Shown piece by piece: positions 30,033 to 40,512 of a DNA stretch of 64,000 nucleotides (positions are counted from its first letter, which is position 1; the number at the start of each line of letters is the position of its first letter). Where the stretch lies: NCBI RefSeq assembly GCF_002079055.1, contig NC_047500.1, positions 186,001-250,000 of the forward strand, in the 5' to 3' direction. The notes under the pieces were generated by a model. The model was not told where the DNA came from. It did not search any database and worked only from the letters and a program-made list of their open reading frames with translations. Both the position numbers and the translations under genes were made by a program. This DNA is from Saccharomyces paradoxus. Its lineage: Eukaryota; Ascomycota; Saccharomycetes; Saccharomycetales; Saccharomycetaceae.

Positions 30033-30530
30033 ATCTCGACATCAATCGATTTAAATATTGGCTGGAACGTATTTCCGTGAACAAAACCCGTTCACATGTA
30101 AGTTACATATGTATCTAATCGTCGTAACTGAATAAATCCCTTCTTCGCAAATTATTAAACGTTTGAAATTTTCTATTGTCATCTTCCTTTAAGCTCATCG
30201 TGTCAAATGCCGAGAAAAAATATGCAATATGCAAACTTCATCAAGAACGCCGAAGAAAGAAGTGAGAACACCTCAAATATAATTGAGAAATTTATAGTAT
30301 TGCAATCATTACATAAAACAATTCAGAAAATTTTGTGCATGGGGATCATATAAAGAAAACAAACAAACAAACAAAAAAAGAGGGAACACAAATTCCAAAA
30401 CTATCATATACTTCCATGACATTATTTGTCTCTATTTGCACTGTAATTTTCCTTCCGTCTGCCTATATACAAACCCTTATATCCTCCTTTCCTCCTTTCT
30501 TTTTCTGTGTCTTCAAAGCAGGCGTCACAA
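30033..30530. other. URE2-ELA1 intergenic region
   Basis: This 498-bp region holds the ELA1 promoter and the URE2 3' end. It contains a short (AAAC)4 microsatellite at 30357-30372 and T/C-rich DNA near the URE2 stop. I see no gene or clear factor site. Confidence 0.45.
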
Positions 30531-31610
30531 TTACTCACCACGCAATGCCTTGATGACCGCAGGTCTTCTCATCATATGCTTCGTCCACTTGTAAACTTCT
30601 GGGAATTCAATTTTGATATTAATGCCAATCCTATCTACGACATTATTCCATGGTACAAAAGCCAAATCTGCTATAGTCAATTTATCTCCTACAAGCCATA
30701 CAGGATAGTCAAAGAAACGACTTTGCGACATTGGTGTTGTTCCTGCTGAGTATGCTGCCGCATTTTCCGTGTCTAGTTCCATCACCAGTGCTTCTCTACG
30801 CTCAGCTAATGCCATCTCTACTACACCGTAAACCCTTCTAACCTCATCTGTATATCTTTCTACAGCACTTGCTATCTTTTGTGAATGAAAGTATCTGAAA
30901 TGTAAAGCTTGTCCAATCATTGGTGCATGCCCTGACGTTTGGAAAAACAACCATGCGTTAATTTGTGACTGGTCAGCTAAATCATCGGACCAGAGTAATG
31001 GATTACCGGTCTCTTTGTAATACTTATTTACTAAATGTAACAAAATCGCCCCTGATTCCCAAATAGACAAGTTATCCATACCGTGATCGATTAAGGCTGG
31101 AACTCTAGCATTGGGATTCACAGACACAAATTCGGGAGCCCTATGTTCCCCAAGATTAAAATCTAGGAAGATTGTATTATAATGAAATCCAAGTTCACTT
31201 AGTACTATAGCGACTTTGAACCCATTAGGTGCAGACCTATGAGAAAAAAGGGTATATCCTTCCAGTGGTTGTTCTTGGAAAAATTTTGTAATTCTGGAAT
31301 ACTCCACGTGACTCATATCCGAAAATGCCTGTTGTTGTTGTCGATGTTGTTCTAAGGTATCCTTGATGTTATTTCCGTTGTCATTACTTTGGCTGCCATT
31401 GCGGCCACTGTTGTTGTTCTGAGCATTATTATTATTATTATTATTATTATTACTGCTACTACTATTGTTGTTATTATTATTTACACCTGCGGAGAATTCA
31501 AAATTTATATTACTTTGATCGGTAGTTGTATTACTGTTTCTATTCCCTATGTTTACTTGACGAAGTGCATTGGAGAGATTAGAGACTTGGTTACCGTTGT
31601 TATTCATCAT
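30531..31610 (-). CDS. URE2: Ure2, nitrogen catabolite repressor and [URE3] prion protein
   Basis: Ure2 holds the GATA activator Gln3 in the cytoplasm under good nitrogen supply. It also has glutathione-peroxidase-like activity and can form the [URE3] prion. The 359 residues comprise an Asn-rich prion domain (about 1-98) and a GST-like domain (about 117-359). The prion domain has Asn runs at 44-49 and 54-62, separated by Ser. The internal Met99 (FSDMSHVEYS) corresponds to the internally initiated start described for S. cerevisiae Met94. The five-residue length gain over the 354 residues I recall lies in the Asn/Ser repeats. The GST part appears essentially unchanged. Confidence 0.99.
   Translation of the reverse strand: MMNNNGNQVSNLSNALRQVNIGNRNSNTTTDQSNINFEFSAGVNNNNNNSSSSNNNNNNNNNAQNNNSGRNGSQSNDNGNNIKDTLEQHRQQQQAFSDMSHVEYSRITKFFQEQPLEGYTLFSHRSAPNGFKVAIVLSELGFHYNTIFLDFNLGEHRAPEFVSVNPNARVPALIDHGMDNLSIWESGAILLHLVNKYYKETGNPLLWSDDLADQSQINAWLFFQTSGHAPMIGQALHFRYFHSQKIASAVERYTDEVRRVYGVVEMALAERREALVMELDTENAAAYSAGTTPMSQSRFFDYPVWLVGDKLTIADLAFVPWNNVVDRIGINIKIEFPEVYKWTKHMMRRPAVIKALRGE
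31425..31451 (+). repeat. (ATT)9 microsatellite in the Ure2 prion domain
   Basis: Nine ATT units on the + strand encode nine consecutive AAT Asn codons (residues 54-62) of the prion domain. A pure codon run indicates slippage-driven length change rather than codon-diverse selection. Confidence 0.85.
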
Positions 31611-32064
31611 TCGTGTATAACTTATTTTGGAACTTTAGAGCAATATGACTAATAACAAAAAATGAAAAAAAATGAAAATGGAAATTCGTACGGGGATCTG
31701 TATTTCTTTTCAATCCAATTTAGTATTATAAACAGTCACAAACTAGTTGCCTGAAAAATGAAAGATATTTTTTATTCTTCTCACCCTCGAGTAAGTAAGC
31801 TTTTCGTCTTTGTATGGTTTCTCTTCTAGCCTAATAGAAAAGAAAATTACATGCTGGAGCCACTCTTCCTCCAAAATTCAATAGTGGCAGCTCATCAATC
31901 CTCCTATTCGGCGAGAAATGAAAAAAAATTCCAGACCGCGTCACCCGGATTCAGATGCAGATTCTGAAACAAGGACGGTATTCATTTTCCACAGTGACTA
32001 TGATTAGAATTAAACCCTACATATCTTTATAATAATTTTTATCTGGCGTTCTATGAGGTTGCCA
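31611..32064. other. JJJ1-URE2 intergenic region
   Basis: This 454-bp region holds the URE2 promoter and the JJJ1 3' end. It has A-tracts at about 31661-31671 and 31921-31929 and the sequence AAACCCTAC at about 32013, close to but not matching the Tbf1 consensus. No gene is seen. Confidence 0.4.
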
Positions 32065-33837
32065 CTATTTCTTTTTAGCCTTGACTTTCTTCCTTTTTGC
32101 TATATTTTTCACTGCCGCATGCCCTGCTATCTTCACATGGTTGAATAATTTATTTCGACTATCGAATGATTCTCCGCATGTAGCGCACACTTCAATGGCG
32201 GCAGTTGAAGATATGGAGGATGGTGGAGTTGATAAAGATGGAGTGCTTTTTGTAGATTTCGAATTCTTTTTAGGTTGTTTGCCTTTTTTCTTCTTCGCTT
32301 TAGTAGACCAATCTTCATCGTCATATGTTTGTAAGCCCTTGTCTTCCAGTGACGCTAAAAGGTCGTTCAACGCATCAATCCTTTTGTCTTTAGTGTCGTC
32401 AAAGGATTCAGATTCTTCCATTTCTGTTTCCACCTTTCCTTTCTTTTTTTTTTTTCTTTTCTTCCTGTTCTTCGAGTGCAGGTGCACATTTTCATCCGAG
32501 CTGACGTCTTCCATTTCTATTTCCATTTCTATTTTGACACTCTCATCTTCAGTTTCATTTTCAGAAGATGCTTCTGCCAGTTTTCTTTCGATCTCAGCAA
32601 GTTCAGCTTGCAAGGCTTGCAGATCAATATCCTCTTTCTCCTTAACACTTTCATCTGCTGAATCAAAATTCTCGAGATCGGAAAGATTATCCAACCCAAG
32701 TGTTATGTTTTCCTCTTCCATTTCTCTCCGTATCTCTTCCATGTTTTTCTTATGCAGTTTAGTGTTTGTGTGGTTTTTCAATTGTTTTTCTGACTTGAAT
32801 GTCTTGTTACAAATAAAACACTCATAAATCAATATTTCACCTTCTTTATCATTCTTAGCATTTTCAAATTCTCCAAAATTATCATATACCTTTTCCAGTT
32901 CATCCCAGTTTTCTTCTCTTACCGTTTGCCAGCTTTGTAAATGAAAATTTTCTTTATCGTCGTTGTCGTTCCCACATTTCCTTTTATTATTTAATTCATT
33001 TTTTCTCTGCTGTTGTTTTAATTTGCGCTGCTCTTCTGCAATTTTTGCACCTTCTTTCATTCTCTTATCGAGCTTTTTAATGAAAACCACAAACCTTTTG
33101 ACCGTCTTATTATATTCATTCCGAGCCTGTTGCCTAGCCTTCTCGTTTCTTCTATTAACTTCCCTCTTGGTTCTTCTGTCATAGTTTTTGGAGTACATGT
33201 ATTCGTCTTTCCAGCTAAAACTCTTTAATGTATTGAACGATGACCAAGTCTTATAGAAGTGTTTCAGATATTCATAATTAATAGGTGAATATCCAAATAA
33301 AGGATATAAAAGCCTATCAGTTTTGTTCATATGGTTATCGCAGGCTTTTAAATAGCCAATATTATTGATATCTTGTTCAAAGGTATCATCTTGATACTCG
33401 TAGAATTTCCCCAGTCGTTTACCACTTAAAATCTCATCTTTAGCTAACTTAGCAAATATTTTTCCCGCAATTTGATAAATTCCTGCAGCTGAGTTGTCTA
33501 CTTTGGTATAAAGGGCAGAATTAAAAAATAAGAGCAACTCATCAGTTGTGACACCTGTTACTGCAGCGTCCACCTCATAATCGTAGTAATCATCAGCACT
33601 TGGCGGAGTATCATTTAAAATCTGTTCCTTATGTGAGTCATACCATGCTCTTTCCTGGGGGTCAGACAGTACTTCATAAGCAGCTCGGATAACAGCAAAT
33701 TTTTGCGTGGCTTCTTCAACGCTATCTGGGTTTTTATCTGGGTGATATTGTAGGGCCTTTTTACGGTAAGCCTTTTTTAATTCAAGATCAGAAGCATGCG
33801 TTTCAACTCCTAAAAGCTCATAATAACAAGTCTTCAT
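32065..33837 (-). CDS. JJJ1: Jjj1, cytosolic J-protein for late 60S ribosome maturation
   Basis: Jjj1 stimulates the Hsp70 Ssa together with Rei1 to remove Arx1 from exported pre-60S particles. The 590 residues begin with a J-domain (1-70) with the HPD tripeptide at 32-34. A Zuotin-like helical region (about 170-260) follows. A C2H2 zinc finger lies at about 335-362 ([17 protein letters not shown]) and a second near the C-terminus at about 548-572 ([17 protein letters not shown]). Acidic and Lys-rich stretches lie between them and the tail is KKVKAKKK. An Abf1-type site and a PAC-like sequence sit about 80 bp upstream. The 248-codon open frame on the opposite strand is a mirror of this coding sequence. 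Confidence 0.98.
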   Translation of the reverse strand: MKTCYYELLGVETHASDLELKKAYRKKALQYHPDKNPDSVEEATQKFAVIRAAYEVLSDPQERAWYDSHKEQILNDTPPSADDYYDYEVDAAVTGVTTDELLLFFNSALYTKVDNSAAGIYQIAGKIFAKLAKDEILSGKRLGKFYEYQDDTFEQDINNIGYLKACDNHMNKTDRLLYPLFGYSPINYEYLKHFYKTWSSFNTLKSFSWKDEYMYSKNYDRRTKREVNRRNEKARQQARNEYNKTVKRFVVFIKKLDKRMKEGAKIAEEQRKLKQQQRKNELNNKRKCGNDNDDKENFHLQSWQTVREENWDELEKVYDNFGEFENAKNDKEGEILIYECFICNKTFKSEKQLKNHTNTKLHKKNMEEIRREMEEENITLGLDNLSDLENFDSADESVKEKEDIDLQALQAELAEIERKLAEASSENETEDESVKIEMEIEMEDVSSDENVHLHSKNRKKRKKKKKGKVETEMEESESFDDTKDKRIDALNDLLASLEDKGLQTYDDEDWSTKAKKKKGKQPKKNSKSTKSTPSLSTPPSSISSTAAIEVCATCGESFDSRNKLFNHVKIAGHAAVKNIAKRKKVKAKKK

Positions 33838-33917
33838 CTGCTATTTTAAAATAGTGCGATATAACTATCAGTTGTAACTTCTTGGCGAGTCAAACTTTTG
33901 CTATATAAAGCTATACA

Positions 33918-33930
33918 CGTTTGCGATGAC
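33918..33930 (-). promoter_or_regulatory. Abf1 site upstream of JJJ1
   Basis: CGTTTGCGATGAC is the reverse complement of RTCRYNNNNNACG with all fixed positions satisfied. It lies 81 bp before the JJJ1 ATG and overlaps GCGATGA, seven bases of a PAC motif. AAATTTTTT at 33934-33942 is RRPE-like. Confidence 0.6.
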
Positions 33931-33982
33931 TTCAAATTTTTTCCATATGTATTTTTTTTCCATTCTTCAAATAAAAAAAGTA

Positions 33983-33993
33983 TAAATATAAAA
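33983..33993 (-). promoter_or_regulatory. 11/11 ARS consensus match
   Basis: The minus strand reads TTTTATATTTA, an exact WTTTAYRTTTW, in the AT-rich 288-bp gap between CNM67 and JJJ1. Such matches are frequent in yeast intergenic DNA and most are not origins, so this is only a candidate. Confidence 0.25.
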
Positions 33994-34125
33994 TGGTGAG
34001 CGCCTACGCTCTCCTATTTTACAACAAATGAATATTTATACATACTTCCTAGAATATAATTTAATCTTATACCTTGATTTTCAGTTACAATTACAACAGT
34101 TTATCTATTGATTCCGTCAAAAAAA

Positions 34126-35874
34126 TTATTTGACCATCTTCTCCAAGATATGATCATACAGATGGTCCAGACACCTCTCCAAATGGTGATCTATGGAATC
34201 CATCCTACGCGTTGACATAAACTCATAGTATGCTTGGTCCGTAAATTTTTTTAGATTCATTTCTTGATTATATACTTGTCTATGCAGACGTTGAGCGAAA
34301 TTGGAAAGCATAATATTTTCATATTTCAATTTAATAGCCAATAAAGGAATTTTTCGCCTCAGCTTTGGGTAAGGAATACCAACAGCCAAAACAATTTCTT
34401 TTACAGTATTTTGTAAGGTAGTCAAATTTGCTGAATCAATTTGTTCAACCAAAAGAAAATTACATTCTTCTGCTGAAATATCGGGTCTTGATTGTAAAAT
34501 ATTTCTTACTGTAATTTTTTCTGAAGTATTTCCCTCTAAATTTCCTAACCGGGATCTCAAATTATCTAGTTCCTTTGACATAGTGCTTGTTTTCTTTTCA
34601 GCATCTCCCAGCAATTTGTCTTTATCTTTCAACGATGCTTCATAATTTTCTTTGCTTTTCTCCCATGATCCTAGTCTTTCATTTAATCTTTCTAACTTAG
34701 TTTTTATTTCCTCATTACATCCTTTTAGGATTTCCTTCTCGTCAATGGTTAATTTGTCGAATTTATCACATAGTATTTTATTCTGCTTGGAGAGGGTCTT
34801 ATTCGTACCAATTAAATTATTATTTTTTTCTCTCATAGTCTGAATTTCACTTTTTTTAGTTTCTATCTCATTTTGGAGATCCTCAATTTCTGATTTTGCA
34901 TTCTTAAATCGCTGAGAAAGGCGGTTTTGTTCCTCTTGGTGTGATACACATAAAAACCCTTTGATTTTAGGATATTTTTCTTGTAATATGTGATCTAATT
35001 TTGAAGAATTTTCCTCCGAGTCATACAGGTCAAAAAATAGTATACCAATCGGTATTTCAAACAGCTCGACTTTTCGTAAGGAGTCAGTGAGACTTAATAA
35101 TGCAGTGTGTTTTGTCTGAATAGTATCATTGGCTTTTCCTAACATTTCCCTATTCCGTGAGAGGTCCCTTGTTAGGTTTTCAATTAATACTGTCTGTTCT
35201 TCAATTTTTTTTTCGTCATCTAATTTTTTGTCGTTTGACCTCATGGCAGCTTCGAGCTCCTTTTGTAAAGAGTTTGACCTTTCCTCTTGCCTTAGATTAT
35301 CTCTATCTAATTCGATGACCTTTTTTTGATACCCAAGTATCACATTTTCTAAAACTCTAAAATCCTCTTTAGATAAAGAGCTTTGTAGAGAAAGTTTGGC
35401 ACCATTGCAGTCTTCTATAGAGATAACTGACGATGCATTTTCATCGCTCCCTTGAGAAGGAACCTGCTCGCTCGCTTTGGTAAAATGCTTCGTCGAAGAG
35501 TTTTCTCTAGGAGTAGAGTGTATGAAGTTAGGTACATCTTTTTTATGAGTATCAGTAACTATGGGAGATTTATTTTGTTCGTTTTTTGGTCGTTCTTGTA
35601 ATCTCGGAGACTCTTGATAACTAGTATTTCTATCATAATTCATACGATCCATAGATGGCGGTTTGTTCTCTTCATACGAGTCTCTGGCATTAGAAAAGTT
35701 GCAATTGATAACATCTTCAGGGTTGACAAATAAAGGCAGGATCGATTTTCCAACATGGTTTTCATTAAGCCAGTTTTGTGGAATCGGTTTTTCGTCTTTC
35801 ATTTCTGCATCATCGGATACAGGAGAATCTAAGCGTTCATGAAAGGGAAAATTCATCAGATCAAAATCAGTCAT
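34126..35874 (-). CDS. CNM67: Cnm67, spindle pole body outer-plaque spacer
   Basis: Cnm67 is a dimeric coiled-coil protein linking the central plaque (Spc42) to the outer plaque (Nud1, Spc72) of the spindle pole body. It anchors cytoplasmic microtubules. From the start MTDFDLMNFPF (ATG complement 35872-35874) it has 582 residues; the frame upstream has no ATG. Residues 1-165 are acidic and disordered. A long coiled coil (about 170-440) has Glu/Lys/Asn heptads interrupted near 265-310. The C-terminal globular part (about 445-582), including CNFLLVEQIDSANLTTL and MDSIDHHLERCLDHLYDH, is the most conserved and is the Spc42-binding end. Confidence 0.97.
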   Translation of the reverse strand: MTDFDLMNFPFHERLDSPVSDDAEMKDEKPIPQNWLNENHVGKSILPLFVNPEDVINCNFSNARDSYEENKPPSMDRMNYDRNTSYQESPRLQERPKNEQNKSPIVTDTHKKDVPNFIHSTPRENSSTKHFTKASEQVPSQGSDENASSVISIEDCNGAKLSLQSSLSKEDFRVLENVILGYQKKVIELDRDNLRQEERSNSLQKELEAAMRSNDKKLDDEKKIEEQTVLIENLTRDLSRNREMLGKANDTIQTKHTALLSLTDSLRKVELFEIPIGILFFDLYDSEENSSKLDHILQEKYPKIKGFLCVSHQEEQNRLSQRFKNAKSEIEDLQNEIETKKSEIQTMREKNNNLIGTNKTLSKQNKILCDKFDKLTIDEKEILKGCNEEIKTKLERLNERLGSWEKSKENYEASLKDKDKLLGDAEKKTSTMSKELDNLRSRLGNLEGNTSEKITVRNILQSRPDISAEECNFLLVEQIDSANLTTLQNTVKEIVLAVGIPYPKLRRKIPLLAIKLKYENIMLSNFAQRLHRQVYNQEMNLKKFTDQAYYEFMSTRRMDSIDHHLERCLDHLYDHILEKMVK

Positions 35875-36192
35875 GATGCACAAATGACCTATCACTATTT
35901 ATTGGTGATTGTTTTTAGTACCTGTAACTCTCTTCCTGAAGGAACGTTAGTGTTTTTAATTGTTTTTATGACTATAAATGTTCCACAAAAAAGCCTAACG
36001 CCTCACGTCGCGCAACGCGAATTTTCATAGGAGAATGTTTTTTCACAGTGTTATATAATAATTCCATTCGATATGTAATGTGAAATTGTACCTAACTCCC
36101 TATGTATATATCACTGTAGATCTTTCATTATCTTCCCCAGAAAATGAAGAAACCGACATACCCATTGTTATTAGAAAAAAACGAGGACTAAA
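35875..36192. other. SQS1-CNM67 intergenic region
   Basis: This 318-bp region holds the CNM67 promoter and SQS1 3' end. The sequence around 36004-36024 contains CGTCGCGC and ACGCGAA, reminiscent of but not matching MCB/SCB elements. Nothing else is recognised. Confidence 0.4.
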
Positions 36193-38511
36193 CTAACTCT
36201 CACTGTGCCTCAAACCCGATCTATTCTTTTTAATCTTGGCGAAAATTGGCTCACTTATACCTTTATTACCTTGAATACCAAGACCTTCTCCGCTTTTCCA
36301 CCCGAGCTTCTCCAACATCCTTCTACCGATGTTTTCGTTTCCAATTTCTGGGGCGTTTTCACCAACAATCTCACCTTCTTTAACATGAAATTTCCCCCTA
36401 ATTGTTTTAGTTCTTTCGAACGCGGCTTGTTCTTCCCTCGGTCTTCTTACATCTATTCTCATGAATACTGGCCTTCGTCTCATCAATTGGTCGATCAGAC
36501 TATGATTCGGAGTAGACCATTTCGTTTTCTTTATTTTCTCTACGACTACCGATGTATGATTAGCTTTTCCAATTTTTGAACTTTTCATGTTATAATGCTT
36601 CGCGATTTTCATTATGGTTTTGTTTCCATGAGGATCTAAAGGAGGAAAAGTGAGCCTATCTTTGTTCTTAGACAAAAACGACTCAAATTCATCCTTGATG
36701 TTTTGAATATGGAGGCCATATGGGTATTTCTTAAGCATATCATTTGAATTTTTATTTTCTTGATCAATGAAATCTTCCTTGGCTTTTCTTTTTTTTGCTT
36801 TAGTTTCTAGGCGTTTGGTAAATTTGCTTTGCAACGTCTCTAGTGTTTCTGTATCCAGTGCTAATGACTCGTCTATTAGTAACTTCTTCTTCTTACCTTT
36901 ACCTTGAGTTTCCAGGGACTTGGTTTCAAAGGTTTTGAATCTTTCTGTATCATGTTTCAATGTGTATGCAATGAGATCGTCTAGACCCTCTTCCATGTCA
37001 CTATGCATAATTGAGGGATCTATATCTTCGTCATCTTCATAGCTGTCCTCTTCGTCACTCGAATCAGAAATAGGAATATCCGAGTAGGTTGGCTCAGCTG
37101 TTTCAACTTTTGGTATGAGAGAATTCTTGATAAAATCTAAATATGCAGGCAATCTATATTCAGGAAGACCTAACTCATCTACAACGAAATCAGTGAGTAA
37201 GTCCTGGTCGATCCAATGAAAATTATAATCCCCTAGTAATCTGTAGCACTGTAGATAATATGAATTATCCATTCCACCCATTCTTATATTGGTAACCAAT
37301 ATATCATTTGTATTTATGACAAAATCTTCTTCTTTGAATCCGAATTCTAACTCCTCGCTAACAGGAGATGGCAAATTATCATTACGGCTTTCAAGTGGCT
37401 TGGTGCCATTTATTGATAGAGATTTTATTTCTTCCGCTAACTGCGGACTAGGGCTTGGCAAAAGATTCTTATCACCTCGAGAATTGCGGCGTTGTTCAAG
37501 AGAATTAAACTCGTCTTCAACCTCAACACTTTCTGAGGATTCGTATAGAGGTTCACTACTATTTTCTGTTTCTATTTCATAGTCTAGTTCATCATGGTCC
37601 GAATCACTGTTATGTATGCCATGTAACACGCTTGAAATATAGCCGGAAAACGGATGATACGTCTCGTTACCTTTATTTGGAATGTCAACACTGATGTCCT
37701 CGCTTTCCTTCCTTTCTGAAATATTAAGTTCAACCTTTCCAATTGTTAGGATAGGGTCGAACTCTATAGCAACTTCCCTAGGCTTTGGAATCTCCTCGAT
37801 ACGAACTCTTTTTATTTTGCTTAGATCCGGCCCCTCTTGAGCCTCTTCATCTACAAAAAAGAGGTCGCTGTCTTTGATTTTGCCTTCATTGGAAGACAGT
37901 GAGTGGCTTGGCAAAGGTAAAACCCGGCTATTGTCGTCTTTGTTTTCATCGTCCTCGCTTTCATCATCTTCGCTTTTATTGTCCTCATTGCGAATATCTT
38001 CGACGTCAGAAGCCACCTTCTCTGGTTCTTTAAAGTATTCCGCATCCGTTTCAACAATTTCTTCGCTGCTCTCTGTTTGGTTCTTTGCTCTTAGTTTTTG
38101 AATCATATCATGGGATGGATCATAAACTTCTTTAGCTTTCACAAATTGCATAGGTCTTTTGCGGAAGGCTGTTCTTCCTTCTTGTAAATTAGTTGAAGAA
38201 TCGAACCGATTACCTGGCCTCAAACCACCCATTTTCATAGAGCGACTCTTGGCATCACGGCCAAAATAATAGTCTTCTATGGTTTTCGGTGATATGAATG
38301 CTCTTCCTGGGTTGAAGTCGGCGCCTACATCATTAAGGTCACCTTCCCCCAATGGTACAGACGAGTTGTGCCAACCGCCAGCGGAAGCTGACTTTTTCTT
38401 TATCTTTCTACCGACTAGGCCTTTACCGTTCCCTTTGCCACCTCTTTTGGAATTACCACCACGTGCATGTCTGCTTCTGCTTCCTTGATAATGGCTATGT
38501 CTTTTTGCCAT
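36193..38511 (-). CDS. SQS1: Sqs1/Pfa1, G-patch cofactor of the helicase Prp43
   Basis: Sqs1 activates the DEAH helicase Prp43 in ribosome biogenesis (20S to 18S rRNA maturation) and splicing. The 772-residue protein opens with a basic Arg/Gly/Lys-rich segment ([19 protein letters not shown]). A long acidic region (about 150-520) carries many DE runs. A basic helical part with an R3H-like segment lies at about 600-700. A G-patch closes the protein (about 715-765), recognisable by [20 protein letters not shown], where the Gly spacing is intact. The first ATG (complement 38509-38511) is used. It shares a 277-bp divergent promoter with ATG4. Confidence 0.96.
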   Translation of the reverse strand: MAKRHSHYQGSRSRHARGGNSKRGGKGNGKGLVGRKIKKKSASAGGWHNSSVPLGEGDLNDVGADFNPGRAFISPKTIEDYYFGRDAKSRSMKMGGLRPGNRFDSSTNLQEGRTAFRKRPMQFVKAKEVYDPSHDMIQKLRAKNQTESSEEIVETDAEYFKEPEKVASDVEDIRNEDNKSEDDESEDDENKDDNSRVLPLPSHSLSSNEGKIKDSDLFFVDEEAQEGPDLSKIKRVRIEEIPKPREVAIEFDPILTIGKVELNISERKESEDISVDIPNKGNETYHPFSGYISSVLHGIHNSDSDHDELDYEIETENSSEPLYESSESVEVEDEFNSLEQRRNSRGDKNLLPSPSPQLAEEIKSLSINGTKPLESRNDNLPSPVSEELEFGFKEEDFVINTNDILVTNIRMGGMDNSYYLQCYRLLGDYNFHWIDQDLLTDFVVDELGLPEYRLPAYLDFIKNSLIPKVETAEPTYSDIPISDSSDEEDSYEDDEDIDPSIMHSDMEEGLDDLIAYTLKHDTERFKTFETKSLETQGKGKKKKLLIDESLALDTETLETLQSKFTKRLETKAKKRKAKEDFIDQENKNSNDMLKKYPYGLHIQNIKDEFESFLSKNKDRLTFPPLDPHGNKTIMKIAKHYNMKSSKIGKANHTSVVVEKIKKTKWSTPNHSLIDQLMRRRPVFMRIDVRRPREEQAAFERTKTIRGKFHVKEGEIVGENAPEIGNENIGRRMLEKLGWKSGEGLGIQGNKGISEPIFAKIKKNRSGLRHSES

Positions 38512-38788
38512 CTTTTTTTGACAGCTACAAAAATTTATCCTTACACTTGATTTTGCGTTTTGATCGCTTCTTTTAGAAGTTCCTCACAGGCCTAATCGTT
38601 GTTGTTCTACTTAGATCTGATTTAAGTGTAGAATGTCAAATTTCACTTTATTATTTAGGCGGTGACCGTTGAAGCTGCTAGCAATAGCGCCTCAAAGGAA
38701 AAAAAATAAAAATATACACACAATAACGATAGGTAAAAAGAATAAACGAGGTAACGTCGCGGACTCGCATTTCAGGGTGGTGATATAT

Positions 38789-40273
38789 ATGCAGAGGTGG
38801 CTAGAACTGTGGAAAATGGATTTGGTCCAAAAAGTTTCTCACGGTGTGTTACAAGGCTCGTCTGAAGAGCCGGTTACTCTTACGAATCATGATTATGTAG
38901 TATTAGGGGAAATGTATTCCGAGCGAGACCAAGAACTTGACCCTGAACAATGCGAGCAAGACTGTGGATATCGCGGTGAAGCGGTTAGTGGCGGATTTCT
39001 TAGCACTCTGTTTGGTAGGGAAAATTCTTCCTACACAAAGGAATTTCTTTTGGATGTACGATCAAGGGTCAATTTTACATATCGAACGAGATTTGTTCCT
39101 ATAGCAAGAGCACCAGATGGGCCTTCACCTTTGAGCCTAAATTTATTAGTACGGACAAACCCGATCAATACAATAGAGGATTACATAGCAAATCCTGATT
39201 GCTTTAACACTGATATTGGGTGGGGGTGTATGATAAGGACAGGACAGAGTTTATTAGGCAATGCCTTACAGATCCTTCATTTGGGCAGAGATTTCAGGGT
39301 AAATGGTATTGAAAGTTTGAAAATGGAATCAAAATTTGTTAGCTGGTTTAATGATACGCCTGAAGCTCCTTTTTCGTTACATAACTTTGTTTCTGCGGGT
39401 ACAGAACTTTCTGATAAAAGACCAGGTGAATGGTTCGGCCCCGCAGCTACAGCCAGGAGTATACAATCCTTAATATATGGCTTCCCGGAATGTGGCATCA
39501 ACGATTGTATAGTTTCTGTTTCATCCGGCGATGTATATGAAAATGAAGTTGAAGAAGTGTTTGCTGAGAATCCAAATAGTAGAATATTGTTCTTGTTAGG
39601 CGTGAAACTCGGAATTAACGCGGTAAATGAAAGCTATAGAGAGAGTATATGCGGTGTTTTAAATTCTTCACAGTCAGTAGGCATTGCCGGCGGTAGGCCG
39701 TCTTCATCATTGTACTTTTTTGGTTACCAAGGAAATGAATTCTTACATTTCGATCCCCATATTCCTCAACCGGCAGTAGAAGATTCTTTTGTAGAGTCGT
39801 GCCATACCAGTAAATTTGGTAAATTGCAGCTATCGGAAATGGATCCCTCGATGCTCATCGGTATTCTGATCAAAGGCGAAGAAGACTGGCAGCGATGGAA
39901 GCTAGAAGTTGCAGAGTCTACTATTATTAATGTTCTCCCTAAGAGAATGGATGACTTTGATGTGAGTTGTAGTATGGATGACATAGAAAGTGTAGGTTCT
40001 AACTCAATGAAAAAAGATACAAGCAATAATGAAAATCTGGGAGTATTAGAGGGAGATTACATAGATATTGGTGCAATACTTCCACACACAGCAAATACGG
40101 AAGATGCAGAGGAGTATGATTGTTTTCAAGACATTCACTGTAAGAATCAGAAGATCGTGGTCATGGGAAACACACATGCGGCTAACGCGAATTTGACAGA
40201 TTACGAAGTAGAAGGTGTCCTTGTAGAGAAGGAAACGGTAGGTATTCACACTCCTATTGATGAAAAATGCTAG
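38789..40273 (+). CDS. ATG4: Atg4, cysteine protease processing Atg8
   Basis: Atg4 removes the C-terminal residue of Atg8 to expose Gly116 and later releases Atg8 from phosphatidylethanolamine, allowing autophagosome formation and Atg8 recycling. The 494-residue protein begins MQRWLELWKMD. The frame is open 40 codons upstream but lacks an ATG. The catalytic cysteine is Cys147 in DIGWGCMIRTGQS. Asp322 and His324 lie in HFDPHIPQPA, completing the C54-family triad. A conserved NPSLYFFGY-like element appears here as SSSLYFFGYQGNEF. The C-terminal 90 residues are acidic and variable. Met10 at 38816 is a possible alternative start. Confidence 0.98.
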   Translation: MQRWLELWKMDLVQKVSHGVLQGSSEEPVTLTNHDYVVLGEMYSERDQELDPEQCEQDCGYRGEAVSGGFLSTLFGRENSSYTKEFLLDVRSRVNFTYRTRFVPIARAPDGPSPLSLNLLVRTNPINTIEDYIANPDCFNTDIGWGCMIRTGQSLLGNALQILHLGRDFRVNGIESLKMESKFVSWFNDTPEAPFSLHNFVSAGTELSDKRPGEWFGPAATARSIQSLIYGFPECGINDCIVSVSSGDVYENEVEEVFAENPNSRILFLLGVKLGINAVNESYRESICGVLNSSQSVGIAGGRPSSSLYFFGYQGNEFLHFDPHIPQPAVEDSFVESCHTSKFGKLQLSEMDPSMLIGILIKGEEDWQRWKLEVAESTIINVLPKRMDDFDVSCSMDDIESVGSNSMKKDTSNNENLGVLEGDYIDIGAILPHTANTEDAEEYDCFQDIHCKNQKIVVMGNTHAANANLTDYEVEGVLVEKETVGIHTPIDEKC

Positions 40274-40364
40274 TGTAAAGAAGTAACTAGTTCATAAGCA
40301 TATATACTGTTTTAATACATTCCCTAAAACTAAAGTATTCAATTCTTTTATTCCGATTCGTTTG

Positions 40365-40377
40365 ATCATCCTTTACG
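40365..40377 (+). promoter_or_regulatory. Abf1 site upstream of SSU72
   Basis: ATCATCCTTTACG satisfies every fixed position of RTCRYNNNNNACG. It is 136 bp before the SSU72 ATG in the 239-bp ATG4-SSU72 gap, a typical position for this general regulatory factor. Confidence 0.6.
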
Positions 40378-40512
40378 TATCCTTCGTCTACGACAGCGGA
40401 AAGAACTTAAAAACGAAAGATGATAATAAAGAAAAAAGGCTAATGAGCATAAGTAAAAAACATTTGCAAGAAGATTAAGACAACGGTGGTATAGCTAGGA
40501 TTGAAGTCCAAA

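Noticed and set aside
32081-32827. 248-codon open frame antisense to JJJ1, at the place of the dubious S. cerevisiae ORF YNL228W
   Set aside because: It is a mirror of the Lys/Glu-rich JJJ1 coding sequence, giving a Ser/Phe-rich product, and has no independent support.
38669-38788. In-frame upstream extension of ATG4 by 40 codons
   Set aside because: There is no ATG in the extension. The start at 38789 matches the known N-terminus and length.
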